Assembly (NCBI GenBank): GCA_934045905.1
Contig: CAKOGZ010000119.1
Span: forward strand, 51,299-115,298
Direction of reading: 5' to 3'
Length of the DNA stretch: 64,000 nucleotides
From: Leuctra nigra
Lineage: Eukaryota; Arthropoda; Insecta; Plecoptera; Leuctridae
The notes beneath the pieces are model-generated. The model had not been told where the DNA came from. It ran no database searches and saw only the letters and a list, made by a program, of their open reading frames with translations. The translations under genes and the position numbers were made by a program. Positions 10,470-22,651 of this stretch are shown here, one piece after another. Each line of letters opens with the position of its first letter. Within the stretch, counting starts at the first letter, position 1.

Positions 10470-11516
10470 CAACGTTATGCCGAGAAATGAAATAAAACAC
10501 TTTTCGAAAATAATAGGCTTAACATTAACATGTAAAAAAAAATCTCCCCTCTGCCTCCTGGAGTCGCCCGACGTTGCCCGGTCAGATAATTTTATAATAA
10601 AGTTAGGTTAGGGTGGGTTAGCGAAGCGAGCGAAGCGAGCGTAGCTGACCCTTAACAAGCTTTAACCTACAGTGACAAAAAATTGATGAAAACCTATCAG
10701 GATTGTGCCCTTCTGCTTCTGAAGGACATAAACTAAGAAATGCGGCGTATCGGAGCGTCTGACAGAAAAAAGTGTATCTGCACTTTTTAAGCCTCTCTCC
10801 ATCATCTATATGGTGTATCATTTTCAGCTCTCTAAGAGTAATAGATTCGTCACAAAGTAGGAAACAAACAAAACTTTTTCAATATGACCTACTTCTAAAG
10901 TGGCACCCCCCTGTTTTTATCGAATTTTCTTGATGCCTACACAACGTTATGCCGAGAAATGTAATAAAACACTTTTCGCAAAAAAATAGGCTTATAAATA
11001 AAATTATAAAAAAGAACCCCACTCTGCCCCCTTGGAGTCGCCCGACGCTGCCCTGTCAGATTATTATATAATAAAGTTAGGTTAATACAGGTTAGCGAAG
11101 CGAGCGTAGCTGACTCATCACAAGCTTTAACCTCCATTGACTAAAAAATGGATGAAAACCTAGGAAATGAGAAAAATCTAAGGAACATTGTTAATTGTTA
11201 CATTGTTACCTTTGTAGGCTAACCTACATTGTTGGTCAATATACATTGACAAAAAAATGGATGAAAATCTATCGGGGGTCGACCCATCAGCTTCTGAATA
11301 ACATGAACAGTTAATTCCGGCGAATCGGAGAGTCTGACATAAAAAAGTGTTTCTGCACTTTTTAAGCCTCTCACCATCTACTATATAGGGTAACGTTGTC
11401 AACTCTCTTAGAGTAATAGATTCGTCACAAAGTAGGAAACAAATAAAAAAATATCAATATGAGCTACTTCTAAAGTGGCACCCCCCTATTTTTATCGAAT
11501 TTTCTAGAAGCCTACA
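10470..11516. repeat. HOR unit 11: A-B dimer, transitional type
   Basis: A 10470-10941, B 10942-11516. Mixes early (GGGTGGGTT, GAGAAAAATC) and late marks (GACCCTTAAC, ACCCCACTC, CGACCCATC). A private T-to-A change near 10776 alters the hairpin loop. Confidence 0.92.
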
Positions 11517-13137
11517 CAACGTTATGCCGAGAAATGAAATAAAACACTTTTCGAAAATAATAGGCTTAACATTAACATGTAAAAAAAAATCTCCCCTCTG
11601 CCTCCTGGAGTCGCCCGACGTTGCCCGGTCAGATAATTTTATAATAAAGTTAGGTTAGGGTGGGTTAGCGAAGCGAGCGAAGCGAGCGTAGCTGACCCTT
11701 AACAAGCTTTAACCTACAGTGACAAAAAATTGATGAAAACCTATCAGGATTGTGCCCTTCTGCTTCTGAAGGACATAAACTAAGAAATGCGGCGTATCGG
11801 AGCGTCTGACAGAAAAAAGTGTTTCTGCACTTTTTAAGCCTCTCTCCATCATCTATATGGTGTATCATTTTCAGCTCTCTTAGAGTAATAGATTTGTCAC
11901 AAAGTAGGAAACAAACAAAACTTTTTCAATATGACCTACTTCTAAAGTGGCACCCCCCTGTTTTTATCGAATTTTCTTGATGCCTACACAACGTTATGCC
12001 GAGAAATGTAATAAAACACTTTTCGAAAAAAAAAAAGGCTTATAAATAAAATTATAAAAAAGAACCCCACTCTGCCCCTTGGAGTCGCCCGACGCTGCCC
12101 TGTCAGATTATTATATAATAAAGTTAGGTTAATACAGGTTAGCGAAGCGAGCGTAGCTGACTCATCACAAGCTTTAACCTCCATTGACTAAAAAATGGAT
12201 GAAAACCTAGGAAATGAGGAAAATCTAAGGAACATTGTTAATAGTTACATTGTTACCTTTGTAGGCTAACCTACATTGTTGGTCAATATACATTGACAAA
12301 AAAATGGATGAAAATCTATCGGGGGTCGACCCATCAGCTTCTGAATAACATGAACAGTTAATTCCGGCGAATCGGAGAGTCTGACATAAAAAAGTGTTTC
12401 TGCACTTTTTAAGCCTCTCACCATCTACTATATAGGGTAACGTTGTCAACTCTCTTAGAGTAATAGATTCGTCACAAATTAGGAAACAAATAAAAAATAT
12501 CAATACGAGCTACTTCTAAAGTGGCACCCCCCTATTTTTATCGAATTTTCTTGAAGCCTACACAACGTTATGCCGAGAAATGAAATAAAACACTTTTCGC
12601 AAAAAAATAGGCTTATAAATAAAATTATAAAAAAGAACCCCACTCTGCCCCCTTGGAGTCGCCCGACGCTGCCCTGTCAGATTATTATATAATAAAGTTA
12701 GGTTAATACAGGTTAGCGAAGCGAGCGTAGCTGACTCATCACAAGCTTTAACCTCCATTGACTAAAAAATGGATGAAAACCTAGGAAATGAGGAAAATCT
12801 AAGGAACATTGTTAATAGTTACATTGTTACCTTTGTAGGCTAACCTACATTGTTGGTCAATATACATTGACAAAAAAATGGATGAAAATCTATCGGGGGT
12901 CGACCCATCAGCTTCTGAATAACATGAACAGTTAATTCCGGCGAATCGGAGAGTCTGACATAAAAAAGTGTTTCTGCACTTTTTAAGCCTCTCACCATCT
13001 ACTATATAGGGTAACGTTGTCAACTCTCTTAGAGTAATAGATTCGTCACAAAGTAGGAAACAAATAAAAAAATATCAATTTGAGCTACTTCTAAAGTAGC
13101 ACCCCCCTATTTTTATCGAATTTTCTTGAAGCCTACA
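11517..13137. repeat. HOR unit 12: first A-B-B' trimer
   Basis: A 11517-11988, B 11989-12562, B' 12563-13137. The A tail reads CTCTCTTAGAG, a B mark, and GATTTGTCAC. The middle B is unusually divergent: an 11-A run at 12026-12036 replaces CAAAAAAATA, one C is lost near 12075, and the tail reads AATACGAGC. B' starts with the A-like GAAATGAAATAAAAC and then continues as B. Confidence 0.9.
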
Positions 13138-14184
13138 CAACGTTATGCCGAGAAATGAAATAAAACACTTTTCGAAAATAATAGGCTTAACATTAACATG
13201 TAAAAAAAAATCTCCCCTCTGCCTCCTGGAGTCGCCCGACGTTGCCCGGTCAGATAATTTTATAATAAAGTTAGGTTAGGGTAGGTTAGCGAAGCGAGCG
13301 AAGCGAGCGTAGCTGACCCTTAACAAGCTTTAACCTACAGTGACAAAAAATTGATGAAAACCTATCAGGATTGTGCCCTTCTGCTTCTGAAGGACATAAA
13401 CTAAGAAATGCAGCGTATCGGAGCGTCTGACAGAAAAAAGTGTTTCTGCACTTTTTAAGCCTCTCTCCATCATCTATATGGTGTATCATTTTCAGCTCTC
13501 TAAGAGTAATAGATTCGTCACAAAGTAGGAAACAAACAAAACTTTTTCAATATGACCTACTTCTAAAGTGGCACCCCCCTGTTTTTATCGAATTTTCTTG
13601 ATGCCTACACAACGTTATGCCGAGAAATGTAATAAAACACTTTTCGCAAAAAAATAGGCTTATAAATAAAATTATAAAAAAGAACCCCACTCTGCCCCCT
13701 TGGAGTCGCCCGACGCTGCCCTGTCAGATTATTATATAATAAAGTTAGGTTAATACAGGTTAGCGAAGCGAGCGTAGCTGACTCATCACAAGCTTTAACC
13801 TCCATTGACTAAAAAATGGATGAAAACCTAGGAAATGAGGAAAATCTAAGGAACATTGTTAATTGTTACATTGTTACCTTTGTAGGCTAACCTACATTGT
13901 TGGTCAATATACATTGACAAAAAAATGGATGAAAATCTATCGGGGGTCGACCCATCAGCTTCTGAATAACATGAACAGTTAATTCCGGCGAATCGGAGAG
14001 TCTGACATAAAAAAGTGTTTCTGCACTTTTTAAGCCTCTCACCATCTACTATATAGGGTAACGTTGTCAACTCTCTTAGAGTAATAGATTCGTCACAAAG
14101 TAGGAAACAAATAAAAAAATATCAATATGAGCTACTTCTAAAGTGGCACCCCCCTATTTTTATCGAATTTTCTTGAAGCCTACA
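13138..14184. repeat. HOR unit 13: A-B dimer, late type
   Basis: A 13138-13609, B 13610-14184. Late marks: GGGTAGGTT, GACCCTTAAC, ACCCCACTC, GAGGAAAATC, CGACCCATC. A carries ATGCAGCG, a variant that recurs from 24273 onward. Confidence 0.92.
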
Positions 14185-15229
14185 CAACGTTATGCCGAGA
14201 AATGAAATAAAACACTTTTCGAAAATAATAGGCTTAACATTAACATGTAAAAAAAAATCTCCCCTCTGCCTCCTGGAGTCGCCCGACGTTGCCCGGTCAG
14301 ATAATTTTATAATAAAGTTAGGTTAGGGTAGGTTAGCGAAGCGAGCGAAGCGAGCGTAGCTGACCCTTAACAAGCTTTAACCTACAGTGACAAAAAATTG
14401 ATGAAAACCTATCAGGATTGTGCCCTTCTGCTTCTGAAGGACATAAACTAAGAAATGCGGCGTATCGGAGCGTCTGACAGAAAAAAGTGTTTCTGCACTT
14501 TTTAAGCCTCTCTCCATCATCTATATGGTGTATCATTTTCAGCTCTCTAAGAGTAATAGATTCGTCACAAAGTAGGAAACAAACAAAACTTTTTCAATAT
14601 GACCTACTTCTAAAGTGGCACCCCCCTGTTTTTATCGAATTTTCTTGATGCCTACACAACGTTATGCCGAGAAATGTAATAAAACACTTTTCGCAAAAAA
14701 ATAGGCTTATATAAAAATTATAAAAAAGAACCCCACTCTGCCCCCTTGGAGTCGCCCGACGCTGCCCTGTCAGATTATTATATAATAAAGTTAGGTTAAT
14801 ACAGGTTAGCGAAGCGAGCGTAGCTGACTCATCACAAGCTTTAACCTCCATTGACTAAAAAATGGATGAAAACCTAGGAAATGAGGAAAATCTAAGGAAC
14901 ATTGTTAATTGTTACATTGTTACCTTTGTAGGCTAACCTACATTGTTGGTCAATATACATTGACAAAAAATGGATGAAAATCTATCGGGGGTCGACCCAT
15001 CAGCTTCTGAATAACATGAACAGTTAATTCCGGCGAATCGGAGAGTCTGACATAAAAGAGTGTTTCTGCACTTTTTAAGCCTCTCACCATCTACTATATA
15101 GGGTAACGTTGTCAACTCTCTTAGAGTAATAGATTCGTCACAAAGTAGGAAACAAATAAAAAAATATCAATATGAGCTACTTCTAAAGTGGCACCCCCCT
15201 ATTTTTATCGAATTTTCTTGAAGCCTACA
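14185..15229. repeat. HOR unit 14: A-B dimer, late type, 1045 bp
   Basis: A 14185-14656, B 14657-15229. B is two bases short: CTTATATAAAAATT near 14707 and a six-A run near 14965. It also has AAAAGAGTG near 15056, which alters the hairpin stem. Confidence 0.9.
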
Positions 15230-16276
15230 CAACGTTATGCCGAGAAATGAAATAAAACACTTTTCGAAAATAATAGGCTTAACATTAACATGTAAAAAAA
15301 AATCTCCCCTCTGCCTCCTGGAGTCGCCCGACGTTGCCCGGTCAGATAATTTTATAATAAAGTTAGGTTAGGGTGGGTTAGCGAAGCGAGCGAAGCGAGC
15401 GTAGCTGACCATTAACAAGCTTTAACCTACAGTGACAAAAAATTGATGAAAACCTATCAGGATTGTGCCCTTCTGCTTCTGAAGGACATAAACTAAGAAA
15501 TGCGGCGTATCGGAGCGTCTGACAGAAAAAAGTGTTTCTGCACTTTTTAAGCCTCTCTCCATCATCTATATGGTGTATCATTTTCAGCTCTCTAAGAGTA
15601 ATAGATTCGTCACAAAGTAGGAAACAAACAAAACTTTTTCAATATGACCTACTTCTAAAGTGGCACCCCTCTGTTTTTATCGAATTTTCTTGATGCCTAC
15701 ACAACGTTATGCCGAGAAATGTAATAAAACACTTTTCGCAAAAAAATAGGCTTATAAATAAAATTATAAAAAAGAACCCTACTCTGCCCCCTTGGAGTCG
15801 CCCGACGCTGCCCTGTCAGATTATTATATAATAAAGTTAGGTTAATACAGGTTAGCGAAGCGAGCGTAGCTGACTCATCACAAGCTTTAACCTCCATTGA
15901 CTAAAAAATGGATGAAAACCTAGGAAATGAGAAAAATCTAAGGAACATTGTTAATTGTTACATTGTTACCTTTGTAGGCTAACCTACATTGTTGGTCAAT
16001 ATACATTGACAAAAAAATGGATGAAAATCTATCGGGGGTCGACCAATCAGCTTCTGAATAACATGAACAGTTAATTCCGGCGAATCGGAGAGTCTGACAT
16101 AAAAAAGTGTTTCTGCACTTTTTAAGCCTCTCACCATCTACTATATAGGGTAACGTTGTCAACTCTCTTAGAGTAATAGATTCGTCACAAAGTAGGAAAC
16201 AAATAAAAAAATATCAATATGAGCTACTTCTAAAGTGGCACCCCCCTATTTTTATCGAATTTTCTTGAAGCCTACA
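15230..16276. repeat. HOR unit 15: A-B dimer, early type again
   Basis: A 15230-15701, B 15702-16276. All early marks return abruptly after the late units 13-14. Private CACCCCTCTG near 15665. Confidence 0.93.
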
Positions 16277-17323
16277 CAACGTTATGCCGAGAAATGAAAT
16301 AAAACACTTTTCGAAAATAATAGGCTTAACATTAACATGTAAAAAAAAATCTCCCCTCTGCCTCCTGGAGTCGCCCGACGTTGCCCGGTCAGATAATTTT
16401 ATAATAAAGTTAGGTTAGGGTGGGTTAGCGAAGCGAGCGAAGCGAGCGTAGCTGACCCTTAACAAGCTTTAACCTACAGTGACAAAAAATTGATGAAAAC
16501 CTATCAGGATTGTGCCCTTCTGCTTCTGAAGGACATAAACTAAGAAATGCGGCGTATCGGAGCGTCTGACAGAAAAAAGTGTTTCTGCACTTTTTAAGCC
16601 TCTCTCCATCATCTATATGGTGTATCATTTTCAGCTCTCTAAGAGTAATAGATTCGTCACAAAGTAGGAAACAAACAAAACTTTTTCAATATGACCTACT
16701 TCTAAAGTGGCACCCCCCTGTTTTTATCGAATTTTCTTGATGCCTACACAACGTTATGCCGAGAAATGTAATAAAACACTTTTCGCAAAAAAATAGGCTT
16801 ATAAATAAAATTATAAAAAAGAACCCCACTCTGCCCCCTTGGAGTCGCCCGACGCTGCCCTGTCAGATTATTATATAATAAAGTTAGGTTAATACAGGTT
16901 AGCGAAGCGAGCGTAGCTGACTCATCACAAGCTTTAACCTCCATTGACTAAAAAATGGATGAAAACCTAGGAAATGAGAAAAATCCAAGGAACATTGTTA
17001 ATTGTTACATTGTTACCTTTGTAGGCTAACCTACATTGTTGGTCAATATACATTGACAAAAAAATGGATGAAAATCTATCGGGGGTCGACCAATCAGCTT
17101 CTGAATAACATGAACAGTTAATTCCGGCGAATCGGAGAGTCTGACATAAAAAAGTGTTTCTGCACTTTTTAAGCCTCTCACCATCTACTATATAGGGTAA
17201 CGTTGTCAACTCTCTTAGAGTAATAGATTCGTCACAAAGTAGGAAACAAATAAAAAAATATCAATATGAGCTACTTCTAAAGTGGCACCCCCCTATTTTT
17301 ATCGAATTTTCTTGAAGCCTACA
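16277..17323. repeat. HOR unit 16: A-B dimer, mixed type
   Basis: A 16277-16748, B 16749-17323. GGGTGGGTT with GACCCTTAAC in A; ACCCCACTC with GAGAAAAATC and CGACCAATC in B. Resembles unit 11 in its mixture. Private AATCCAAGG near 16985. Confidence 0.92.
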
Positions 17324-18370
17324 CAACGTTATGCCGAGAAATGAAATAAAACACTTTTCGAAAATAATAGGCTTAACATTAACATGTAAAAAAAAATCTC
17401 CCCTCTGCCTCCTGGAGTCGCCCGACGTTGCCCGGTCAGATAATTTTATAATAAAGTTAGGTTAGGGTGGGTTAGCGAAGCGAGCGAAGCGAGCGTAGCT
17501 GACCATTAACAAGCTTTAACCTACAGTGACAAAAAATTGATGAAAACCTATCAGGATTGTGCCCTTCTGCTTCTGAAGGACATAAACTAAGAAATGCGGC
17601 GTATCGGAGCGTCTGACAGAAAAAAGTGTTTCTGCACTTTTTAAGCCTCTCTCCATCATCTATATGGTGTATCATTTTCAGCTCTCTAAGAGTAATAGAT
17701 TCGTCACAAAGTAGGAAACAAACAAAACTTTTTCAATATGACCTACTTCTAAAGTGGCACCCCCCTGTTTTTATCGAATTTTCTTGATGCCTACACAACG
17801 TTATGCCGAGAAATGTAATAAAACACTTTTCGCAAAAAAATAGGCTTATAAATAAAATTATAAAAAAGAACCCTACTCTGCCCCCTTGGAGTCGCCCGAC
17901 GCTGCCCTGTCAGATTATTATATAATAAAGTTAGGTTAATACAGGTTAGCGAAGCGAGCGTAGCTGACTCATCACAAGCTTTAACCTCCATTGACTAAAA
18001 AATGGATGAAAACCTAGGAAATGAGAAAAATCTAAGGAACATTGTTAATTGTTACATTGTTACCTTTGTAGGCTAACCTACATTGTTGGTCAATATACAT
18101 TGACAAAAAAATGGATGAAAATCTATCGGGGGTCGACCAATCAGCTTCTGAATAACATGAACAGTTAATTCCGGCGAATCGGAGAGTCTGACATAAAAAA
18201 GTGTTTCTGCACTTTTTAAGCCTCTCACCATCTACTATATAGGGTAACGTTGTCAACTCTCTTAGAGTAATAGATTCGTCACAAAGTAGGAAACAAATAA
18301 AAAAATATCAATATGAGCTACTTCTAAAGTGGCACCCCCCTATTTTTATCGAATTTTCTTGAAGCCTACA
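17324..18370. repeat. HOR unit 17: A-B dimer, early type
   Basis: A 17324-17795, B 17796-18370. Early consensus. Confidence 0.93.
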
Positions 18371-19417
18371 CAACGTTATGCCGAGAAATGAAATAAAACA
18401 CTTTTCGAAAATAATAGGCTTAACATTAACATGTAAAAAAAAATCTCCCCTCTGCCTCCTGGAGTCGCCCGACGTTGCCCGGTCAGATAATTTTATAATA
18501 AAGTTAGGTTAGGGTGGGTTAGCGAAGCGAGCGAAGCGAGCGTAGCTGACCATTAACAAGCTTTAACCTACAGTGACAAAAAATTGATGAAAACCTATCA
18601 GGATTGTGCCCTTCTGCTTCTGAAGGACATAAACTAAGAAATGCGGCGTATCGGAGCGTCTGACAGAAAAAAGTGTTTCTGCACTTTTTAAGCCTCTCTC
18701 CATCATCTATATGGTGTATCATTTTCAGCTCTCTAAGAGTAATAGATTCGTCACAAAGTAGGAAACAAACAAAACTTTTTCAATATGACCTACTTCTAAA
18801 GTGGCACCCCACTGTTTTTATCGAATTTTCTTGATGCCTACACAACGTTATGCCGAGAAATGTAATAAAACACTTTTCGCAAAAAAATAGGCTTATAAAT
18901 AAAATTATAAAAAAGAACCCTACTCTGCCCCCTTGGAGTCGCCCGACGCTGCCCTGTCAGATTATTATATAATAAAGTTAGGTTAATACAGGTTAGCGAA
19001 GCGAGCGTAGCTGACTCATCACAAGCTTTAACCTCCATTGACTAAAAAATGGATGAAAACCTAGGAAATGAGAAAAATCTAAGGAACATTGTTAATTGTT
19101 ACATTGTAACCTTTGTAGGCTAACCTACATTGTTGGTCAATATACATTGACAAAAAAATGGATGAAAATCTATCGGGGGTCGACCCATCAGCTTCTGAAT
19201 AACATGAACAGTTAATTCCGGCGAATCGGAGAGTCTGACATAAAAAAGTGTTTCTGCACTTTTTAAGCCTCTCACCATCTACTATATAGGGTAACGTTGT
19301 CAACTCTCTTAGAGTAATAGATTCGTCACAAAGTAGGAAACAAATAAAAAAATATCAATTTGAGCTACTTCTAAAGTGGCACCCCCCTATTTTTATCGAA
19401 TTTTCTTGAAGCCTACA
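18371..19417. repeat. HOR unit 18: A-B dimer, early-to-late switch in B
   Basis: A 18371-18842, B 18843-19417. A and the first half of B are early; the second half of B has CGACCCATC and the CAATTTGAGC tail seen in unit 12's B'. The switch therefore falls inside this B, between about 19075 and 19182. Confidence 0.92.
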
Positions 19418-21030
19418 CAACGTTATGCCGAGAAATGAAATAAAACACTTTTCGAAAATAATAGGCTTAACATTAACATGTAAAAAAAAATCTCCCCTCT
19501 GCCTCCTGGAGTCGCCCGACGTTGCCCGGTCAGATAATTTTATAATAAAGTTAGGTTAGGGTAGGTTAGCGAAGCGAGCGTAGCTGACCCTTAACAAGCT
19601 TTAACCTACAGTGACAAAAAATTGATGAAAACCTATCAGGATTGTGCCCTTCTGCTTCTGAAGGACATAAACTAAGAAATGCGGCGTATCGGAGCGTCTG
19701 ACAGAAAAAAGTGTTTCTGCACTTTTTAAGCCTCTCTCCATCATCTATATGGTGTATCATTTTCAGCTCTCTAAGAGTAATAGATTCGTCACAAAGTAGG
19801 AAACAAACAAAACTTTTTCAATATGACCTACTTCTAAAGTGGCACCCCCCTGTTTTTATCGAATTTTCTTGATGCCTACACAACGTTATGCCGAGAAATG
19901 TAATAAAACACTTTTCGCAAAAAAATAGGCTTATAAATAAAATTATAAAAAAGAACCCCACTCTGCCCCCTTGGAGTCGCCCGACGCTGCCCTGTCAGAT
20001 TATTATATAATAAAGTTAGGTTAATACAGGTTAGCGAAGCGAGCGTAGCTGACTCATCACAAGCTTTAACCTCCATTGACTAAAAAATGGATGAAAACCT
20101 AGGAAATGAGGAAAATCTAAGGAACATTGTTAATTGTTACATTGTTACCTTTGTAGGCTAACCTACATTGTTGGTCAATATACATTGACAAAAAAATGGA
20201 TGAAAATCTATCGGGGGTCGACCCATCAGCTTCTGAATAACATGAACAGTTAATTCCGGCGAATCGGAGAGTCTGACATAAAAAAGTGTTTCTGCACTTT
20301 TTAAGCCTCTCACCATCTACTATATAGAGTAACGTTGTCAACTCTCTTAGAGTAATAGATTCGTCACAAAGTAGGAAACAAATAAAAAAATATCAATATG
20401 AGCTACTTCTAAAGTGGCACCCCCCTATTTTTATCGAATTTTCTTGAAGCCTACACAACGTTATGCCGAGAAATGAAATAAAACACTTTTCGCAAAAAAA
20501 TAGGCTTATAAATAAAATTATAAAAAAGAACCCCACTCTGCCCCCTTGGAGTCGCCCGACGCTGCCCTGTCAGATTATTATATAATAAAGTTAGGTTAAT
20601 ACAGGTTAGCGAAGCGAGCGTAGCTGACTCATCACAAGCTTTAACCTCCATTGACTAAAAAATGGATGAAAACCTAGGAAATGAGGAAAATCTAAGGAAC
20701 ATTGTTAATTGTTACATTGTTACCTTTGTAGGCTAACCTACATTGTTGGTCAATATACATTGACAAAAAAATGGATGAAAATCTATCGGGGGTCGACCCA
20801 TCAGCTTCTGAATTACATGAACAGTTAATTCCGGCGAATCGGAGAGTCTGACATAAAAAAGTGTTTCTGCACTTTTTAAGCCTCTCACCATCTACTATAT
20901 AGGGTAACGTTGTCAACTCTCTTAGAGTAATAGATTCGTCACAAAGTAGGAAACAAATAAAAAAATATCAATATGAGCTACTTCTAAAGTGGCACCCCCC
21001 TATTTTTATCGAATTTTCTTGAAGCCTACA
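19418..21030. repeat. HOR unit 19: A-B-B' trimer, 1613 bp
   Basis: A 19418-19880, B 19881-20455, B' 20456-21030. A is 463 bp because one GCGAAGCGA copy is missing. B' has a private GAATTACATG near 20812. Confidence 0.92.
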
Positions 21031-22651
21031 CAACGTTATGCCGAGAAATGAAATAAAACACTTTTCGAAAATAATAGGCTTAACATTAACATGTAAAAAA
21101 AAATCTCCCCTCTGCCTCCTGGAGTCGCCCGACGTTGCCCGGTCAGATAATTTTATAATAAAGTTAGGTTAGGGTAGGTTAGCGAAGCGAGCGAAGCGAG
21201 CGTAGCTGACCCTTAACAAGCTTTAACCTACAGTGACAAAAAATTGATGAAAACCTATCAGGAGTGTGCCCTTCTGCTTCTGAAGGACATAAACTAAGAA
21301 ATGCGGCGTATCGGAGCGTCTGACAGAAAAAAGTGTTTCTGCACTTTTTAAGCCTCTCTCCATCATCTATATGGTGTATCATTTTCAGCTCTCTAAGAGT
21401 AATAGATTCGTCACAAAGTAGGAAACAAACAAAACTTTTTCAATATGACCTACTTCTAAAGTGGCACCCCCCTGTTTTTATCGAATTTTCTTGATGCCTA
21501 CACAACGTTATGCCGAGAAATGTAATAAAACACTTTTCGCAAAAAAATAGGCTTATAAATAAAATTATAAAAAAGAACCCCACTCTGCCCCCTTGGAGTC
21601 GCCCGACGCTGCCCTGTCAGATTATTATATAATAAAGTTAGGTTAATACAGGTTAGCGAAGCGAGCGTAGCTGACTCATCACAAGCTTTAACCTCCATTG
21701 ACTAAAAAATGGATGAAAACCTAGGAAATGAGGAAAATCTAAGGAACATTGTTAATTGTTACATTGTTACATTTGTAGGCTAACCTACATTGTTGGTCAA
21801 TATACATTGACAAAAAAATGGATGAAAATCTATCGGGGGTCGACCCATCAGCTTCTGAATAACATGAACAGTTAATTCCGGCGAATCGGAGAGTCTGACA
21901 TAAAAAAGTGTTTCTGCACTTTTTAAGCCTCTCACCATCTACTATATAGGGTAACGTTGTCAACTCTCTTAGAGTAATAGATTCGTCACAAAGTAGGAAA
22001 CAAATAAAAAAATATCAATATGAGCTACTTCTAAAGTGGCACCCCCCTATTTTTATCGAATTTTCTTGAAGCCTACACAACGTTATGCCGAGAAATGAAA
22101 TAAAACACTTTTCGCCAAAAAATAGGCTTATAAATAAAATTATAAAAAAGAACCCCACTCTGCCCCCTTGGAGTCGCCCGACGCTGCCCTGTCAGATTAT
22201 TATATAATAAAGTTAGGTTAATACAGGTTAGCGAAGCGAGCGTAGCTGACTCATCACAAGCTTTAACCTCCATTGACTAAAAAATGGATGAAAACCTAGG
22301 AAATGAGGAAAATCTAAGGAACATTGTTAATAGTTACATTGTTACCTTTGTAGGCTAACCTACATTGTTGGTCAATATACATTGACAAAAAAATGGATGA
22401 AAATCAATCGGGGGTCGACCCATCAGCTTCTGAATAACATGAACAGTTAATTCCGGCGAATCGGAGAGTCTGACATAAAAAAGGGTTTCTGCACTTTTTA
22501 AGCCTCTCACCATCTACTATATAGGGTAACGTGGTTAACTCTCTTAGAGTAATAGATTCGTCACAAAGTAGGAAACAAATAAAAAAATATCAATATGAGC
22601 TACTTCTTAAGTGGCACCCCCTATTTTTATCGAATTTTCTTGAAGCCTACA
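21031..22651. repeat. HOR unit 20: A-B-B' trimer (B'-alpha)
   Basis: A 21031-21502, B 21503-22077, B' 22078-22651. B has ACATTTGTAGG. This is the first full B'-alpha: ATAGTTA, AATCAATC, GGGTTT in the hairpin, CGTGGTTAAC, TTCTTAAGTGG and a five-C run. Confidence 0.93.
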
